Part shown: piece by piece, positions 16,708 through 25,333 of the stretch
How the letters are laid out: every line of letters begins with the position of its first letter
How positions within the stretch are numbered: the stretch's first letter is position 1
From: Alistipes onderdonkii
Lineage (GTDB): Bacteria > Bacteroidota > Bacteroidia > Bacteroidales > Rikenellaceae
NCBI RefSeq assembly: GCF_025145285.1
Contig: NZ_CP102251.1
Coordinates: forward strand, 3,658,001-3,722,000
DNA: 64,000 nucleotides
Reading direction: 5' to 3'
Position numbers and translations under genes: made by a program
Notes under the pieces: model-generated
What the model was told of the DNA's origin: nothing
Databases searched by the model: none
Seen by the model: the letters and a program-made list of their open reading frames with translations, nothing else

Positions 16708-18867
16708 ATGAAACTACGCTACCTCGCGTCCATCCTGGGCGCCCTTTGTAGCCTCCTCCACGCCCATGCGCAGCCGCTTCCGGCGCGCCAGACGACCCCT
16801 CCCGGCACATACCGCATCTCGGCCGGCACGCAGCTCAGCTACGAGACGCCGCTCGCGCCGCTGGCCGGCTACCTGCGCGAATATATCAACGTCGGAAAGG
16901 CCAGCGACAGTATGTCGGCCGACGACGCGATCGTGCTCTCGACAGACCCGACGCTCGGCCGCGAGGCCTACACGCTGGCCGTGAAACCGCAGCGGATCGA
17001 GATCACGGGAGGCGACTACGGCGGCGTCTTCAACGGCATCCAGGCGCTGCTGCGGCTGTTGCCGCCCGAGGTCTACGCCAAGGCGTGCCCGCTGCCCGTC
17101 GAAGTCGCCTGCACGCGGATCGACGACGCCCCGCGCTTCGCGTACCGAGGCATGATGCTGGACGTGGCCCGCACTTGGATCGGAGTGGATGGAGTAAAGC
17201 GTTACATAGACCTGCTTTCCTACCACGGGATCAACAAATTACACCTTCACCTGTCGGACGACGAAGGGTGGCGGATCGAGATCAGGTCGCACCCCGAGCT
17301 GACCGAAATCGGCGGCTTCCGCGGCGGCGACTCGCCCGTACGCCCCGTCTACGGGAAATGGGACGAGAAATACGGCGGCTTCTACACACAGGACGAAATG
17401 CGCGGGCTGATCCGCTATGCCGCCGTGCGCAACATCGAGATCATCCCCGAGATCGACCTGCCCGGGCACAGCCGCAACATCGCCTCGGTACACCCTGAAA
17501 TCCGCTGCAATTACCCGCCGGACACGCTGTCGACCAACGGCTACGACTACCGTTCGGCATGGTGCGTGGCACGCGAGGAGAACTACGCGCTGCTCGCGGA
17601 CATCCTGGGCGAACTCTGCGCGCTGTTCCCCTCGGAATACATCCACGTGGGCGGCGACGAGGTCGACATGACCCAATGGAAGCGCTGCCCCGACTGCCAG
17701 GCGCTGATGCGGCAGCGGGGCATGGCAGACCCGCACCAACTGGAAGACCTCTTCATGCAACGCATGGCGGCGATCCTCGGCGCCAACGGCAAACGCCCCG
17801 CCGTGTGGAACGAAGCGGTGGCGACGGGCGACCTGGCGCACGACAGCCGCGTCTACGGCTGGCAGAGCGTCAAGGCATGCCTCGACGCCACGGCCAAGGG
17901 ATACGAGACCGTAGTGATGCCGGGCGAGTATTTCTATTTCGACATGCGCCAGACCCCGCACGAGGACGGGCACGACTGGGCGGCGATCTTCGACGCGAAA
18001 AAGGTCTTCGGGTTCGACTTCACGGACAAGGGGTTCAGCCCGGAGCAGATGCGCAACGTCGTCGGGTTGCAGGCGGCATTCTTCAGCGAAGCCTACGTCT
18101 CGCACGAGCCCGAGAAGCCCGACTACCTCGACTACATGTGTTTCCCGCGTATCTGCGCACTCGCCCGCATCGCCTGGCGCGGCAACGGCGAAGGCTGGGA
18201 CGCCTATTACAAAGGGCTCGTGGAGAAGCATTACGACCGCATGGCAGCCATGGGCATCCGTTTCCGGCTCTTCCCGCCGAAGGTGAGCTATAAGGATGGC
18301 GCATTCACCGTGACGGCCGACGACGGGTCGGAGATATACTACACGGAAGGCGACACGCCCGAAGAACACCGTTATACCCGTCCCGTCAAGACCGGCAAAC
18401 CGCACCTGTACCGCTTCTTCACCCGCTACAAAACGGGGCGCAGCCCCTATGTCGCCGACAAATCCTACTACCGCACGCTCACACCCGCCGTGGCCATCAC
18501 CACCTCGATGGGCGAGAGCAGGCAGTTCCCCCTTGCCAATGCCGCGGGTTACAAGGGACTTTCGCGGACAGCGCGCGCCTGCCGGCAGCAGGACTGGGTG
18601 CTCTACACCTTCGAGCAGCCGGTGAAATGCCGCGAAATGTACCTCCAGACCGGGAACCGCCAGCTGCCGAAGACCATCATAACCACAGGTTATGCCGAGG
18701 TGTCGTACGACGGTGCGACGTATGAGCGGGCGGGCGACCTCGAAAAGGGAAGCATCACCCTGAAGCCGGGGCGCGCGGTGAAAGCCGTGCGGATCGTCTC
18801 GACCTGCGACGACAACGGCACGCCCTATGTGACGATCCAGCCGCCGCAGATCAAGCCAGTGCTGTAA
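16708..18867 (+). CDS. Family 20 beta-N-acetylhexosaminidase
   Basis: 719 residues with a signal peptide (MKLRYLASILGALCSLLHAHA). An N-terminal GH20b-type domain (~30-150) precedes the catalytic (beta/alpha)8 barrel (~150-500). The barrel holds RGMMLDVARTWIGVDGVKRYIDLL, HLHLSDDEGWRIEI, EIDLPGHSRNI and the catalytic Asp-Glu pair D317-E318 in HVGGDEVDMTQW. A chitobiase-type C-terminal domain (YYTEGDTPEEHRYTRP) and a F5/8-like beta domain (~620-719) follow. It releases terminal GlcNAc/GalNAc from glycans in the periplasm or at the cell surface. No lipobox and no SusCD pair are nearby, so this is a stand-alone glycan-trimming enzyme. Confidence 0.93.
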   Translation: MKLRYLASILGALCSLLHAHAQPLPARQTTPPGTYRISAGTQLSYETPLAPLAGYLREYINVGKASDSMSADDAIVLSTDPTLGREAYTLAVKPQRIEITGGDYGGVFNGIQALLRLLPPEVYAKACPLPVEVACTRIDDAPRFAYRGMMLDVARTWIGVDGVKRYIDLLSYHGINKLHLHLSDDEGWRIEIRSHPELTEIGGFRGGDSPVRPVYGKWDEKYGGFYTQDEMRGLIRYAAVRNIEIIPEIDLPGHSRNIASVHPEIRCNYPPDTLSTNGYDYRSAWCVAREENYALLADILGELCALFPSEYIHVGGDEVDMTQWKRCPDCQALMRQRGMADPHQLEDLFMQRMAAILGANGKRPAVWNEAVATGDLAHDSRVYGWQSVKACLDATAKGYETVVMPGEYFYFDMRQTPHEDGHDWAAIFDAKKVFGFDFTDKGFSPEQMRNVVGLQAAFFSEAYVSHEPEKPDYLDYMCFPRICALARIAWRGNGEGWDAYYKGLVEKHYDRMAAMGIRFRLFPPKVSYKDGAFTVTADDGSEIYYTEGDTPEEHRYTRPVKTGKPHLYRFFTRYKTGRSPYVADKSYYRTLTPAVAITTSMGESRQFPLANAAGYKGLSRTARACRQQDWVLYTFEQPVKCREMYLQTGNRQLPKTIITTGYAEVSYDGATYERAGDLEKGSITLKPGRAVKAVRIVSTCDDNGTPYVTIQPPQIKPVL

Positions 18868-18991
18868 CGGCGGCCTGCTCCGGCCAGCAACGGCGCATCG
18901 GCGCGGCAGGGCGGCGGCACATGGATGAAAAGGTTGCGAGCAGGATGCCTTCGGGCCATCGGCGGACGGACGGCACGGGCGGAAGCAATCT

Positions 18992-19642
18992 TCACACGGA
19001 TCGGCCCTCAGACGGGAGGGCGGGAAGCGATTTTACGGCAAAGCAGAAGAACAGGCACTGCGCCAGGTAGTAGGGAACCATCACGACGTAGGTGCGCCCG
19101 GGAACGGCCCCGATGAAACGGCTCCAGGCTATCACGCCGTCGGAAAAAACGAACAGCAGGGCCGCGAAGCGGAACCAGGCGGCATACGCCCCGCGATACC
19201 GGAGCACGCTGTAAAGCATCCCGGCGATGACCGCACCGTAAACGGCGACCCCGATCCGTTCGGCCGGATCCAAGACCCGGGGCACGACCCCGGCGAAGAG
19301 CAACGCGAGCAACGCCGCGGGAAGCAGCCATGCGGCAGGACGGGCAGGAAGTCCCCCGGCGCAGAGGAAATAGCGGATATAGGCACCGTGGGCCAGCGCG
19401 AAAAACAGCATCTGCGGAATGAACAGTCCCTTCGCACCCGCCGCATCGCCCAGGGCAGACAAGAGGAGTGCAGCCCCGACCGGAAGCAACGTTTTCCGCC
19501 GGAGGCAGAAAACCGCCACAGCCAGCAAAAGCACCGGATAGGCCACCTTGTACGGAAGAGCCGCCGCCTTGGTGAAGAACAGGGCGGCGCCTGCGGCAAA
19601 AAGCAGGGTAGTCAGGGCCAATATGCGGGAAGTCCGATGCAT
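18992..19642 (-). CDS. YhhN-family lysoplasmalogenase-like membrane protein
   Basis: 216 residues, almost entirely hydrophobic, with about eight membrane helices. The family-conserved acidic motifs are visible: LLLSALGDAAGA in the first half and LLFVFSDGVIAWSRF in the second. YhhN/TMEM86 proteins hydrolyse the vinyl-ether bond of lysoplasmalogens, but bacterial members are largely uncharacterised. A start at 19660 would add MIFPET; 19642 (MHRTSRIL) is preferred as the helix begins soon after. The pheT terminator hairpin lies just upstream, so it needs its own promoter, which I could not identify. Confidence 0.8.
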   Translation of the reverse strand: MHRTSRILALTTLLFAAGAALFFTKAAALPYKVAYPVLLLAVAVFCLRRKTLLPVGAALLLSALGDAAGAKGLFIPQMLFFALAHGAYIRYFLCAGGLPARPAAWLLPAALLALLFAGVVPRVLDPAERIGVAVYGAVIAGMLYSVLRYRGAYAAWFRFAALLFVFSDGVIAWSRFIGAVPGRTYVVMVPYYLAQCLFFCFAVKSLPALPSEGRSV

Positions 19643-19665
19643 CGTTTCAGGAAAAATCATTTCAG

Positions 19666-19704
19666 GAAAAAAGCCGCCCGTCAGAAAACTGGCAGGCGGC
19701 TTCG
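19666..19704 (-). terminator. Terminator of pheT
   Basis: On the minus strand the stem AAGCCGCCTGCCAG pairs with CTGACGGGCGGCTT (one or two mismatches) around a TTTT loop and is followed by TTTTCC. It starts about 20 bp after the pheT stop. Confidence 0.75.
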
Positions 19705-19725
19705 GTTCTTATCCGTCACGACGGG

Positions 19726-22191
19726 TCATGCACGGACATGGGCGCCGCACTGGCGCTCGAACTGCGCCGTGAGGTTCTGCATGGCCCGTTCGATGGCCTT
19801 TTCGTCCAGCGTGCGGGTCTTGTCCTCGAGGATAAAGCTCAGGGCATAGGATTTCTTGCCTTCGGGCAGCTTGTCGCCCTCGTAGACGTCGAACAGCGAA
19901 ACGCTCTTGAGCAACCTGCGCTCCGTAGCGAACGCCACGTCGCGCAGCGCCGAGAAGGTCACCTGCTTGTCCACGAGCAGCGCCAGGTCGCGCTTCACCT
20001 CGGGGAACTTCGACAGCTCCTCGGCCACGATCCGGTGCTTTTTGGTCGATTTGACAAGCGCCTCGAAGTTCATCTCCAGATAGAAGACATCCTGTTTGAC
20101 GTCGAGTTTGCGGCGGATATTCCGGCTGACCGTACCGATCTGCAACAGCTCCCTGCCGTTGAGCGCCATCGTGAGCGCCTCGCCGAAGAGGTCGCTTTGC
20201 AGCGTTTCGGTCTTGAGCGCATAGATGTCGATGCCGAAGCGGCGCAGCAGTTTTTCGGCCACGGCGCGCAGCGTGAAGAACGATGCGGCCTGCGGCTGCA
20301 CGTTCCACGAAGCGGGCACGGCGATGCCCGTCACGGCGATGGCCAGGCGGTACTCTTCGGAATAGGCCGCCAGGGGGTTTTCGTCCGAACGTTTGGCCTC
20401 GTCGTAGAAATAGCAGTTGCCGAACTCGTAGAGTTTCAGGTCGCCGTTGCGGCGGTTGGCGTTGAGCTGCACGGCCTCCAGCATGTTGAACAGCAGCGTC
20501 TGGCGCATGACGCTGAGGTCGGCGCTCAGCGGGTTGAGGATACGCACGCAGTTTTCCGCCCGGTAGCTCTCCAACCCTTCGTAATAGGCCGCCCTGGTCA
20601 GCGAGTTGGACATGATCTCCGTAAAGCCGTTGGCCGATAGGTAGTCGGCGGCGAGGTTCATCAGGCGGTTGCGGTCGGGTTTGGGCGCATAGGAAAGCGT
20701 CGAACGGACGCGCGAGGGTATTTCGACGTTGTTGTAGCCGTAAATACGCAGGATGTCCTCGATCAGGTCGGCCTCGCGCTGCACGTCGACCCGGTAGGGC
20801 GGCACGGCCACGCTCAGCACGCCGTCCTTCTCGTCCAGCACCTTCACTTCGAGCGCCGCCAGGATCGCACGGACGGTCTCTTCGGGGATATGCTTGCCGA
20901 TCAGCGCGTCGATGCGGGCGAACGAGACGTCGAAGCGGAAATCTTCGATCGGCGCGGGGTAGATGTCGGTGATGTCGCTCGAAATCTCGCCCCCGGCCAG
21001 CTCCTTCATCAGCAGGGCGGCACGCTTGGCGGCATAGACCTGCATGTTGGGATCGACACCGCGCTCGAAACGGAACGACGAATCGGTGTTCAGGCCGAAG
21101 CGCTTGGCGGTTTTGCGCACCCACACGGGGTTGAAATAGGCGCTCTCGATGAACACGTCGGTCGTGGTGTCGCTGATGCCCGAATCCAGGCCACCGAAGA
21201 CGCCGGCGATGCACATCGGACGCTCGGCCGAGCAGATCATCAGGTCGTCCGCCGTGAGCTTGCGCTCCACGCCGTCCAAAGTCACGAAGGGCGTACCTTC
21301 GGCGCAGGTGCGCACGACGACCTCGCGGCCCTCGATCTTCGCCGCGTCGAACGCGTGCAGAGGTTGTCCCAGTTCGAAAAGCACGAAATTGGTGATGTCC
21401 ACCAGGTTGTTCTTGGGGTTGATGCCCGCGGCACGCAGGCAGTTCTGCATCCACTCGGGCGAGGGGGCTATCTTGCAGTTTTTCACGGTCACGCCCGCAT
21501 AGCGGGGCGCCGCCTCGTGGTTCTCGACGCGGATTTTCACGCCGAGGTCGTGGTTGTCCGGGGCGAAAGCCGACACGTCGGGCATCTTCACCGAAACATC
21601 TTCCCCCCGGCTGCGCAGATAGGCCGCCAGGTCGCGCGCCACGCCGATGTGCGACGCGGCATCCACACGGTTGGGCGTGAGCCCCACCTCGATCAGGTAG
21701 TCGTCCTCGATGCGGAGGTAGTCCCTGGCCGTCGTACCTGCCACGGCATCGGCGGGAAGCTCCATGATCCCATCGTGCGAGGCTCCGATGCCCAGTTCGT
21801 CCTCGGCACAGAGCATGCCGAGCGACTCCACGCCGCGGATCTTGCTGCGTTTGATCTTGAATTCCTCGTCGCCGCCGCCGGGGTAGAGCACCGTGCCCAC
21901 CGTGGCGCAGAGCACTTTCAGCCCCGCGCGGCAGTTGGGGGCGCCGCAGACGATCTGCAGCGGCTCGCCCGTGCCGACGTCGACCGTGGTGACATGCAGG
22001 TGGTCGGAATCGGGATGATCCTCGCAGGTGAGCACCTCGCCCACCACCACGCCCGCAAGGCCGCCCTTGATGGTCTCGATCTTCTCGAAGCCCTCGACCT
22101 CGAGTCCGATGTCGGTCAGTATCCGGGCGACCTCTTCGGCCCCGAGATCGGTGTCGATGTAGCGTTTGAGCCAGTTATACGAAATATTCAT
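19726..22191 (-). CDS. pheT: Phenylalanine--tRNA ligase beta subunit
   Basis: 821 residues, the usual size. It begins MNISYNWLKRYIDTDL. The EMAP/tRNA-binding OB domain spans ~40-150 (VVVGEVLTCEDHPDSDHLHVTTVDVG). B3/B4 editing motifs, a B5 domain, the catalytic-core-like region and a C-terminal FDX-ACB anticodon-binding domain (FPEVKRDLALLVDK to KSYALSFILEDKTRTLDE) follow. It pairs with PheS (not in the window) to charge tRNA-Phe. It is transcribed alone, with a promoter upstream and a strong terminator. Confidence 0.97.
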   Translation of the reverse strand: MNISYNWLKRYIDTDLGAEEVARILTDIGLEVEGFEKIETIKGGLAGVVVGEVLTCEDHPDSDHLHVTTVDVGTGEPLQIVCGAPNCRAGLKVLCATVGTVLYPGGGDEEFKIKRSKIRGVESLGMLCAEDELGIGASHDGIMELPADAVAGTTARDYLRIEDDYLIEVGLTPNRVDAASHIGVARDLAAYLRSRGEDVSVKMPDVSAFAPDNHDLGVKIRVENHEAAPRYAGVTVKNCKIAPSPEWMQNCLRAAGINPKNNLVDITNFVLFELGQPLHAFDAAKIEGREVVVRTCAEGTPFVTLDGVERKLTADDLMICSAERPMCIAGVFGGLDSGISDTTTDVFIESAYFNPVWVRKTAKRFGLNTDSSFRFERGVDPNMQVYAAKRAALLMKELAGGEISSDITDIYPAPIEDFRFDVSFARIDALIGKHIPEETVRAILAALEVKVLDEKDGVLSVAVPPYRVDVQREADLIEDILRIYGYNNVEIPSRVRSTLSYAPKPDRNRLMNLAADYLSANGFTEIMSNSLTRAAYYEGLESYRAENCVRILNPLSADLSVMRQTLLFNMLEAVQLNANRRNGDLKLYEFGNCYFYDEAKRSDENPLAAYSEEYRLAIAVTGIAVPASWNVQPQAASFFTLRAVAEKLLRRFGIDIYALKTETLQSDLFGEALTMALNGRELLQIGTVSRNIRRKLDVKQDVFYLEMNFEALVKSTKKHRIVAEELSKFPEVKRDLALLVDKQVTFSALRDVAFATERRLLKSVSLFDVYEGDKLPEGKKSYALSFILEDKTRTLDEKAIERAMQNLTAQFERQCGAHVRA

Positions 22192-22223
22192 ATCGTTGAA
22201 TTTGAGAATTAGCTAAAATCGAA

Positions 22224-22255
22224 CAAAGATAACGATTTTTCGTTATTTTTGTAAA
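22224..22255 (-). promoter_or_regulatory. pheT promoter
   Basis: On the minus strand TATCTTTG (22224-22231) has a TTTA -33-like box exactly 20 bp upstream (22252-22255). It is interleaved with the rightward promoter at 22244. Confidence 0.65.
22244..22251 (+). promoter_or_regulatory. -7 box for the small membrane protein
   Basis: TATTTTTG matches TAnnTTTG 18 bp before the ATG at 22269. Confidence 0.5.
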
Positions 22256-22268
22256 AACGACGGCGATT

Positions 22269-22454
22269 ATGAAGGCGAAAAATTACACGAGGTGCGATTT
22301 GGCGATGATGGGGATCAGCACCTACGGGCTGGCGATAAGCGTGTGGGCGTCGTTCGGGGATATTCCGCAGCCGTTGCAGGGCAGCGGATCGCTTGCCGTG
22401 GCCGTGGTGTCGGTTTACGTATTGATCCGCGACAGGCGGGCTGCAAACAAATAA
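22269..22454 (+). CDS. Small two-helix membrane protein of unknown function
   Basis: 61 residues. Two hydrophobic stretches (about 11-29 and 41-55) are joined by a short loop (GDIPQPLQGSG) and followed by a basic tail (RDRRAANK). The length and a promoter box just upstream support a real gene, but I recognise no family. It lies divergent to pheT and ahead of the trp leader, with no shared operon evident. Confidence 0.6.
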   Translation: MKAKNYTRCDLAMMGISTYGLAISVWASFGDIPQPLQGSGSLAVAVVSVYVLIRDRRAANK

Positions 22455-22492
22455 TTGGTTATATATAGGTAACGAATTTTTTTACGGAAATA

Positions 22493-22524
22493 TTTGGATT
22501 TACGGTTGCGACCCGTTATATTTG
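22493..22524 (+). promoter_or_regulatory. Promoter of the trp leader / trpB transcript
   Basis: TTTG (22493-22496) and TATATTTG (22517-22524) match the Bacteroidota -33 and -7 boxes with 20 bp between them. Transcription would begin about 10 bp before the leader peptide ATG. Confidence 0.8.
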
Positions 22525-22544
22525 CCAAAACGAAACAGGAATTT

Positions 22545-22628
22545 ATGATCCGGAACTTTAACATACAGGCATGGTGGTGGCGCTCGTTGACTCTCGTGGA
22601 CAATGAGTGCGGCTCAGTGCGTGTATAG
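22545..22628 (+). CDS. trpL: trp leader peptide with three consecutive Trp codons
   Basis: The 27-residue frame MIRNFNIQAWWWRSLTLV... runs from ATG 22545 to TAG 22626-22628. Three adjacent TGG codons stand at 22572-22580. This is the classic layout of a transcription-attenuation leader: when charged tRNA-Trp is scarce the ribosome stalls on WWW, alters pairing downstream and lets polymerase pass the terminator at 22651. The first enzyme gene after the terminator is trpB-like, which fits. The peptide itself probably has no other function. Confidence 0.85.
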   Translation: MIRNFNIQAWWWRSLTLVDNECGSVRV

Positions 22629-22690
22629 TTGAAAGCATAACGAACACACAAGCCCGTTGTTTACGAGAGAGTAAACAACGGGCTTTTTCT
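22580..22690 (+). promoter_or_regulatory. trp transcription attenuator (pause stem and intrinsic terminator)
   Basis: Just after the Trp codons a stem can form between CTCGTTG and CAATGAG (22582-22588 with 22601-22607, one G-U pair), resembling a 1:2 pause hairpin. A perfect 14-bp stem (AGCCCGTTGTTTAC with GTAAACAACGGGCT, loop GAGAGA) at 22651-22684 followed by TTTTCTTTT is the terminator. The downstream arm of the first stem (CAATGAGTGCGGCT) can pair partly with AGCCCGTTG, giving a plausible antiterminator. The pairing was worked out by eye and not folded. Confidence 0.75.
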
Positions 22691-22733
22691 TTTGCATCAC
22701 ATTTTACCGAACACAGAAATAGACAAAAAAACC

Positions 22734-24095
22734 ATGGAAACAAAGAAATTCTGCCTGACCGAGCGTCAGATGCCCACACAATGGTACAACATCGTGGCCG
22801 ACATGCCCAACAAACCGCTGCCGCCGCTGCATCCCGCGACCAAGCAGCCCGTGACGAAGGAGCAGATGAGCGCCATCTTCGCCGAAGAACTGATCGACCA
22901 GGAGATGTCGACGGAGCGTTTCATCGACATCCCCGAAGAGGTGCAGGAGATCTACAAGATATGGCGGCCTACGCCGCTGGTGCGCGCCACGGGACTGGAA
23001 AAAGCCCTCGGCACCCCGGCGAAGATCTATTTCAAGAACGAAAGCGTATCGCCCGCCGGATCGCACAAGCCCAACACCGCCGTGCCGCAGGCCTACTACA
23101 ACTACAAGCAGGGCATACGCCACCTGACGACCGAAACGGGCGCCGGGCAGTGGGGCGCGGCCATCGCCTTCGCAGCCAAGCACTTCGGGCTCGACGTGCA
23201 GGTTTTCATGGTGAAGGTCAGCTACGAACAGAAACCCTACCGGCGGCTGATGATGAACACGTGGGGCGCCGAGTGCATCGCGTCGCCCAGCACAATCACC
23301 GCCTCGGGCCGCGCGGCGCTCGAACGCGACCCCGACTGCTCGGGAAGCCTCGGGCTGGCGATCTCGGAGGCCGTGGAGATGGCTCTGCAACACCCGGAGG
23401 ACACCCGCTACTGCCTGGGCAGCGTGCTGAACCACGTGATCCTGCACCAGACCGTCATCGGGCAGGAGGCGGTCGCACAGATGGAGATGGCCGGCGCCGA
23501 GCCGGACGTGGTGATCGGCTGCTTCGGCGGCGGCAGCAATTTCGCAGGGCTGGGCTTCCCGTTCCTGCGCAGGAACCTTGTCGAAGGCAGGAATATCCGC
23601 ATCGTGGCCGTCGAGCCGTCGAGCTGCCCGAAACTCACGCGCGGCACGTTCCAGTACGATTTCGGGGATGTGGCCGGGTTCACGCCGCTGCTGCCGATGT
23701 ATACGCTGGGACACGACTTCCAGCCGTCGGACATCCATGCGGGCGGCCTGCGCTACCACGGGGCGGGTTCGATCGTGAGCCAGCTGTTGAAGGACGGGCT
23801 GGTCGAGGCCCGGTCGCTGCCGCAGACCGAGACCCTCGCGGCCGGCATCCTCTTCGCCAAGACCGAGGGAATCATCCCGGCGCCCGAGTCGACCCACGCC
23901 ATCGCGGCGGCAATCCGCGAGGCGTTGCAGGCCAAGGAGGAGGGGACGCCGCGGACGATCCTGTTCAACCTCTCGGGCAACGGCGTGATCGACCTCTACG
24001 CCTACGAGCAGTACCTGGCCGGGGCGCTGCGGGACTACGTGCCGGGCGACGACGAGATCGCAAAGACGGTCAGCCAGTTAAGCAAGATCATCTGA
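22734..24095 (+). CDS. trpB: TrpB2-type tryptophan synthase beta subunit
   Basis: 453 residues, longer than TrpB1 (about 400) and with the TrpB2 N-terminal extension (WYNIVADMPNKPLPPLHPATKQPV). The PLP lysine is K112 in PAGSHKPNTA. ETGAGQWGAA is the substrate-carboxylate loop and GCFGGGSNFAG binds the cofactor phosphate. It converts indole plus serine to tryptophan. The window has no trpA or other trp genes, so it is a stand-alone unit under the attenuator. Free indole, from the gut or from another TrpA, may be its substrate. The start METKKF follows the leader terminator by about 45 bp. Confidence 0.92.
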   Translation: METKKFCLTERQMPTQWYNIVADMPNKPLPPLHPATKQPVTKEQMSAIFAEELIDQEMSTERFIDIPEEVQEIYKIWRPTPLVRATGLEKALGTPAKIYFKNESVSPAGSHKPNTAVPQAYYNYKQGIRHLTTETGAGQWGAAIAFAAKHFGLDVQVFMVKVSYEQKPYRRLMMNTWGAECIASPSTITASGRAALERDPDCSGSLGLAISEAVEMALQHPEDTRYCLGSVLNHVILHQTVIGQEAVAQMEMAGAEPDVVIGCFGGGSNFAGLGFPFLRRNLVEGRNIRIVAVEPSSCPKLTRGTFQYDFGDVAGFTPLLPMYTLGHDFQPSDIHAGGLRYHGAGSIVSQLLKDGLVEARSLPQTETLAAGILFAKTEGIIPAPESTHAIAAAIREALQAKEEGTPRTILFNLSGNGVIDLYAYEQYLAGALRDYVPGDDEIAKTVSQLSKII

Positions 24096-24117
24096 CGGAC
24101 GGAACCATCCGCGACCG

Positions 24118-24154
24118 AAAAGGATGCCGGCCTTCGGGCGGGCATCCTTTTTCA
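24118..24154 (+). terminator. Terminator of trpB
   Basis: The stem AAAAGGATGCC (24118-24128) pairs with GGCATCCTTTT (24141-24151) around a GC-rich loop and ends in a T run. The A-rich 5' side makes it usable on the other strand for the convergent DMT gene. Confidence 0.8.
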
Positions 24155-24249
24155 TTTCCCGAGCCGTCCGTGCCGGAATGTATTGCGGACGGGAGAAGAG
24201 AGGCGGAAAACGACGCAACGCACATCGTCAGCAGCACTCGGGATGCAGG

Positions 24250-25149
24250 CTACCGCGACCCGAGCCACAGGAAGACCATGCCGACCAAAATGAGGATGAG
24301 GTCGACGGCCTTGGCACGCAGGTTCCGTTCGCGGAAGAGCAGGGCACCGCAGGCGAACGAAACCACGACCGAGCCGCGGCGCACCATCGACACGACGGAG
24401 ATCATGGCGTCGGGATCGCGCAGGGCCATGAGGTAGGCGAAGTCGGCCAGCGACAGGAATACCGAGATCAGCGGGATGGCCCAGCTCCAGTGGAAAGGCG
24501 CGGAGGCGTGCCGCTTCGGCCACCATACCACGGCGGTCAGGACGGCCATCATGAAGAATTGGTAAAGGTTGTACCAGCTTTGCACGAAGACCGGGTCGAG
24601 GCGCGCCATGATATATTTGTCGTACAGCCCGCTGACGGCACCCATGACGGCGGCCAGGGCGATGCAGAGTATCCAGACGTTATGCGCGAAATCGACCCCT
24701 TCGCGGCGGCTCGAACGGCTCAGCATGAAGAGCGACACGAGTGCCAGTAAGACGCCGGCCCACTGGCAGGCGTTCAGCCGCTCGCCGAAGACGAGCATGG
24801 CCCCGACGAGCACCATGACGGGGCGCGTGGCATTGATCGGCCCCACGATGGTGATGGGAAGGTGCTTCATGCCGAAATAGCCGAAGATCCAGGACGTAAG
24901 GACGATGACGGATTTGAGCGCCACCAGCCCATGGGCATGGAGCGTACCGGGCGACGCCTCCAGCACCGTATCTTCGAACCACCCGAGTCCGCATTCGGCC
25001 GAGAGGAGCGCCGGAAGGAAGACGAGTGACGAAAAGAGGGTGTTGAGCAGCAGCACGGGCAGTACGGCATTGCCGGTGAGCGACTTTTTCTTGGCCACGT
25101 CGTAGAAACCCAGCAGCGCGGCGGATGTGAATGCAAGGGTCAGCCACAT
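24250..25149 (-). CDS. EamA/DMT-superfamily transporter
   Basis: 299 residues with about ten membrane helices arranged as two EamA repeats (1-~140 and ~155-299). Typical motifs are GFYDVAKKKS, HLPITIVGPINATRPVMVLVGA and the C-terminal ...RGSVVVSFACGALLFRERNLRAKAVDLILILVGMVF. Such proteins export amino acids or metabolites, but the substrate cannot be read from sequence. The ATG at 25149 opens directly in the first helix (MWLTLAFTSAALLGFYDV). It lies downstream of lysA on the same strand, separated by a hairpin-rich 184 bp. Confidence 0.85.
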   Translation of the reverse strand: MWLTLAFTSAALLGFYDVAKKKSLTGNAVLPVLLLNTLFSSLVFLPALLSAECGLGWFEDTVLEASPGTLHAHGLVALKSVIVLTSWIFGYFGMKHLPITIVGPINATRPVMVLVGAMLVFGERLNACQWAGVLLALVSLFMLSRSSRREGVDFAHNVWILCIALAAVMGAVSGLYDKYIMARLDPVFVQSWYNLYQFFMMAVLTAVVWWPKRHASAPFHWSWAIPLISVFLSLADFAYLMALRDPDAMISVVSMVRRGSVVVSFACGALLFRERNLRAKAVDLILILVGMVFLWLGSR

Positions 25150-25251
25150 AATGTAAGTTCGGCGGGAATGAGGTTCATGGAATTCGGAGTCGGCAAGACC
25201 GGCAACCAAGCAGGGCTTGCATTACGGCGTCTGCGATGTTGTCCGAACGGA

Positions 25252-25297
25252 GAATTCCCCTGAACCGCCACCGTTTTCAAACGGCGATTCGGGGGAA
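25252..25297. repeat. Long imperfect inverted repeat
   Basis: ATTCCCCTGAACCGCC (about 25254-25269) pairs with GGCGATTCGGGGGAAT (about 25282-25297), with one or two mismatches. It could form a ~16-bp hairpin between the lysA stop and the DMT gene. No T run follows on either strand, so it may stabilise mRNA or be a remnant repeat rather than a terminator. Confidence 0.5.
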
Positions 25298-25333
25298 TGT
25301 CCTTCCAACGGTTCCGGTATCGGGAAAAACCGA

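Noticed and set aside
22607..24436. Long plus-strand frame overlapping trpB
   Set aside because: Arg/Gly/Pro-rich shadow of the trpB frame, which carries the PLP motifs. It also crosses the attenuator terminator and the trpB terminator.
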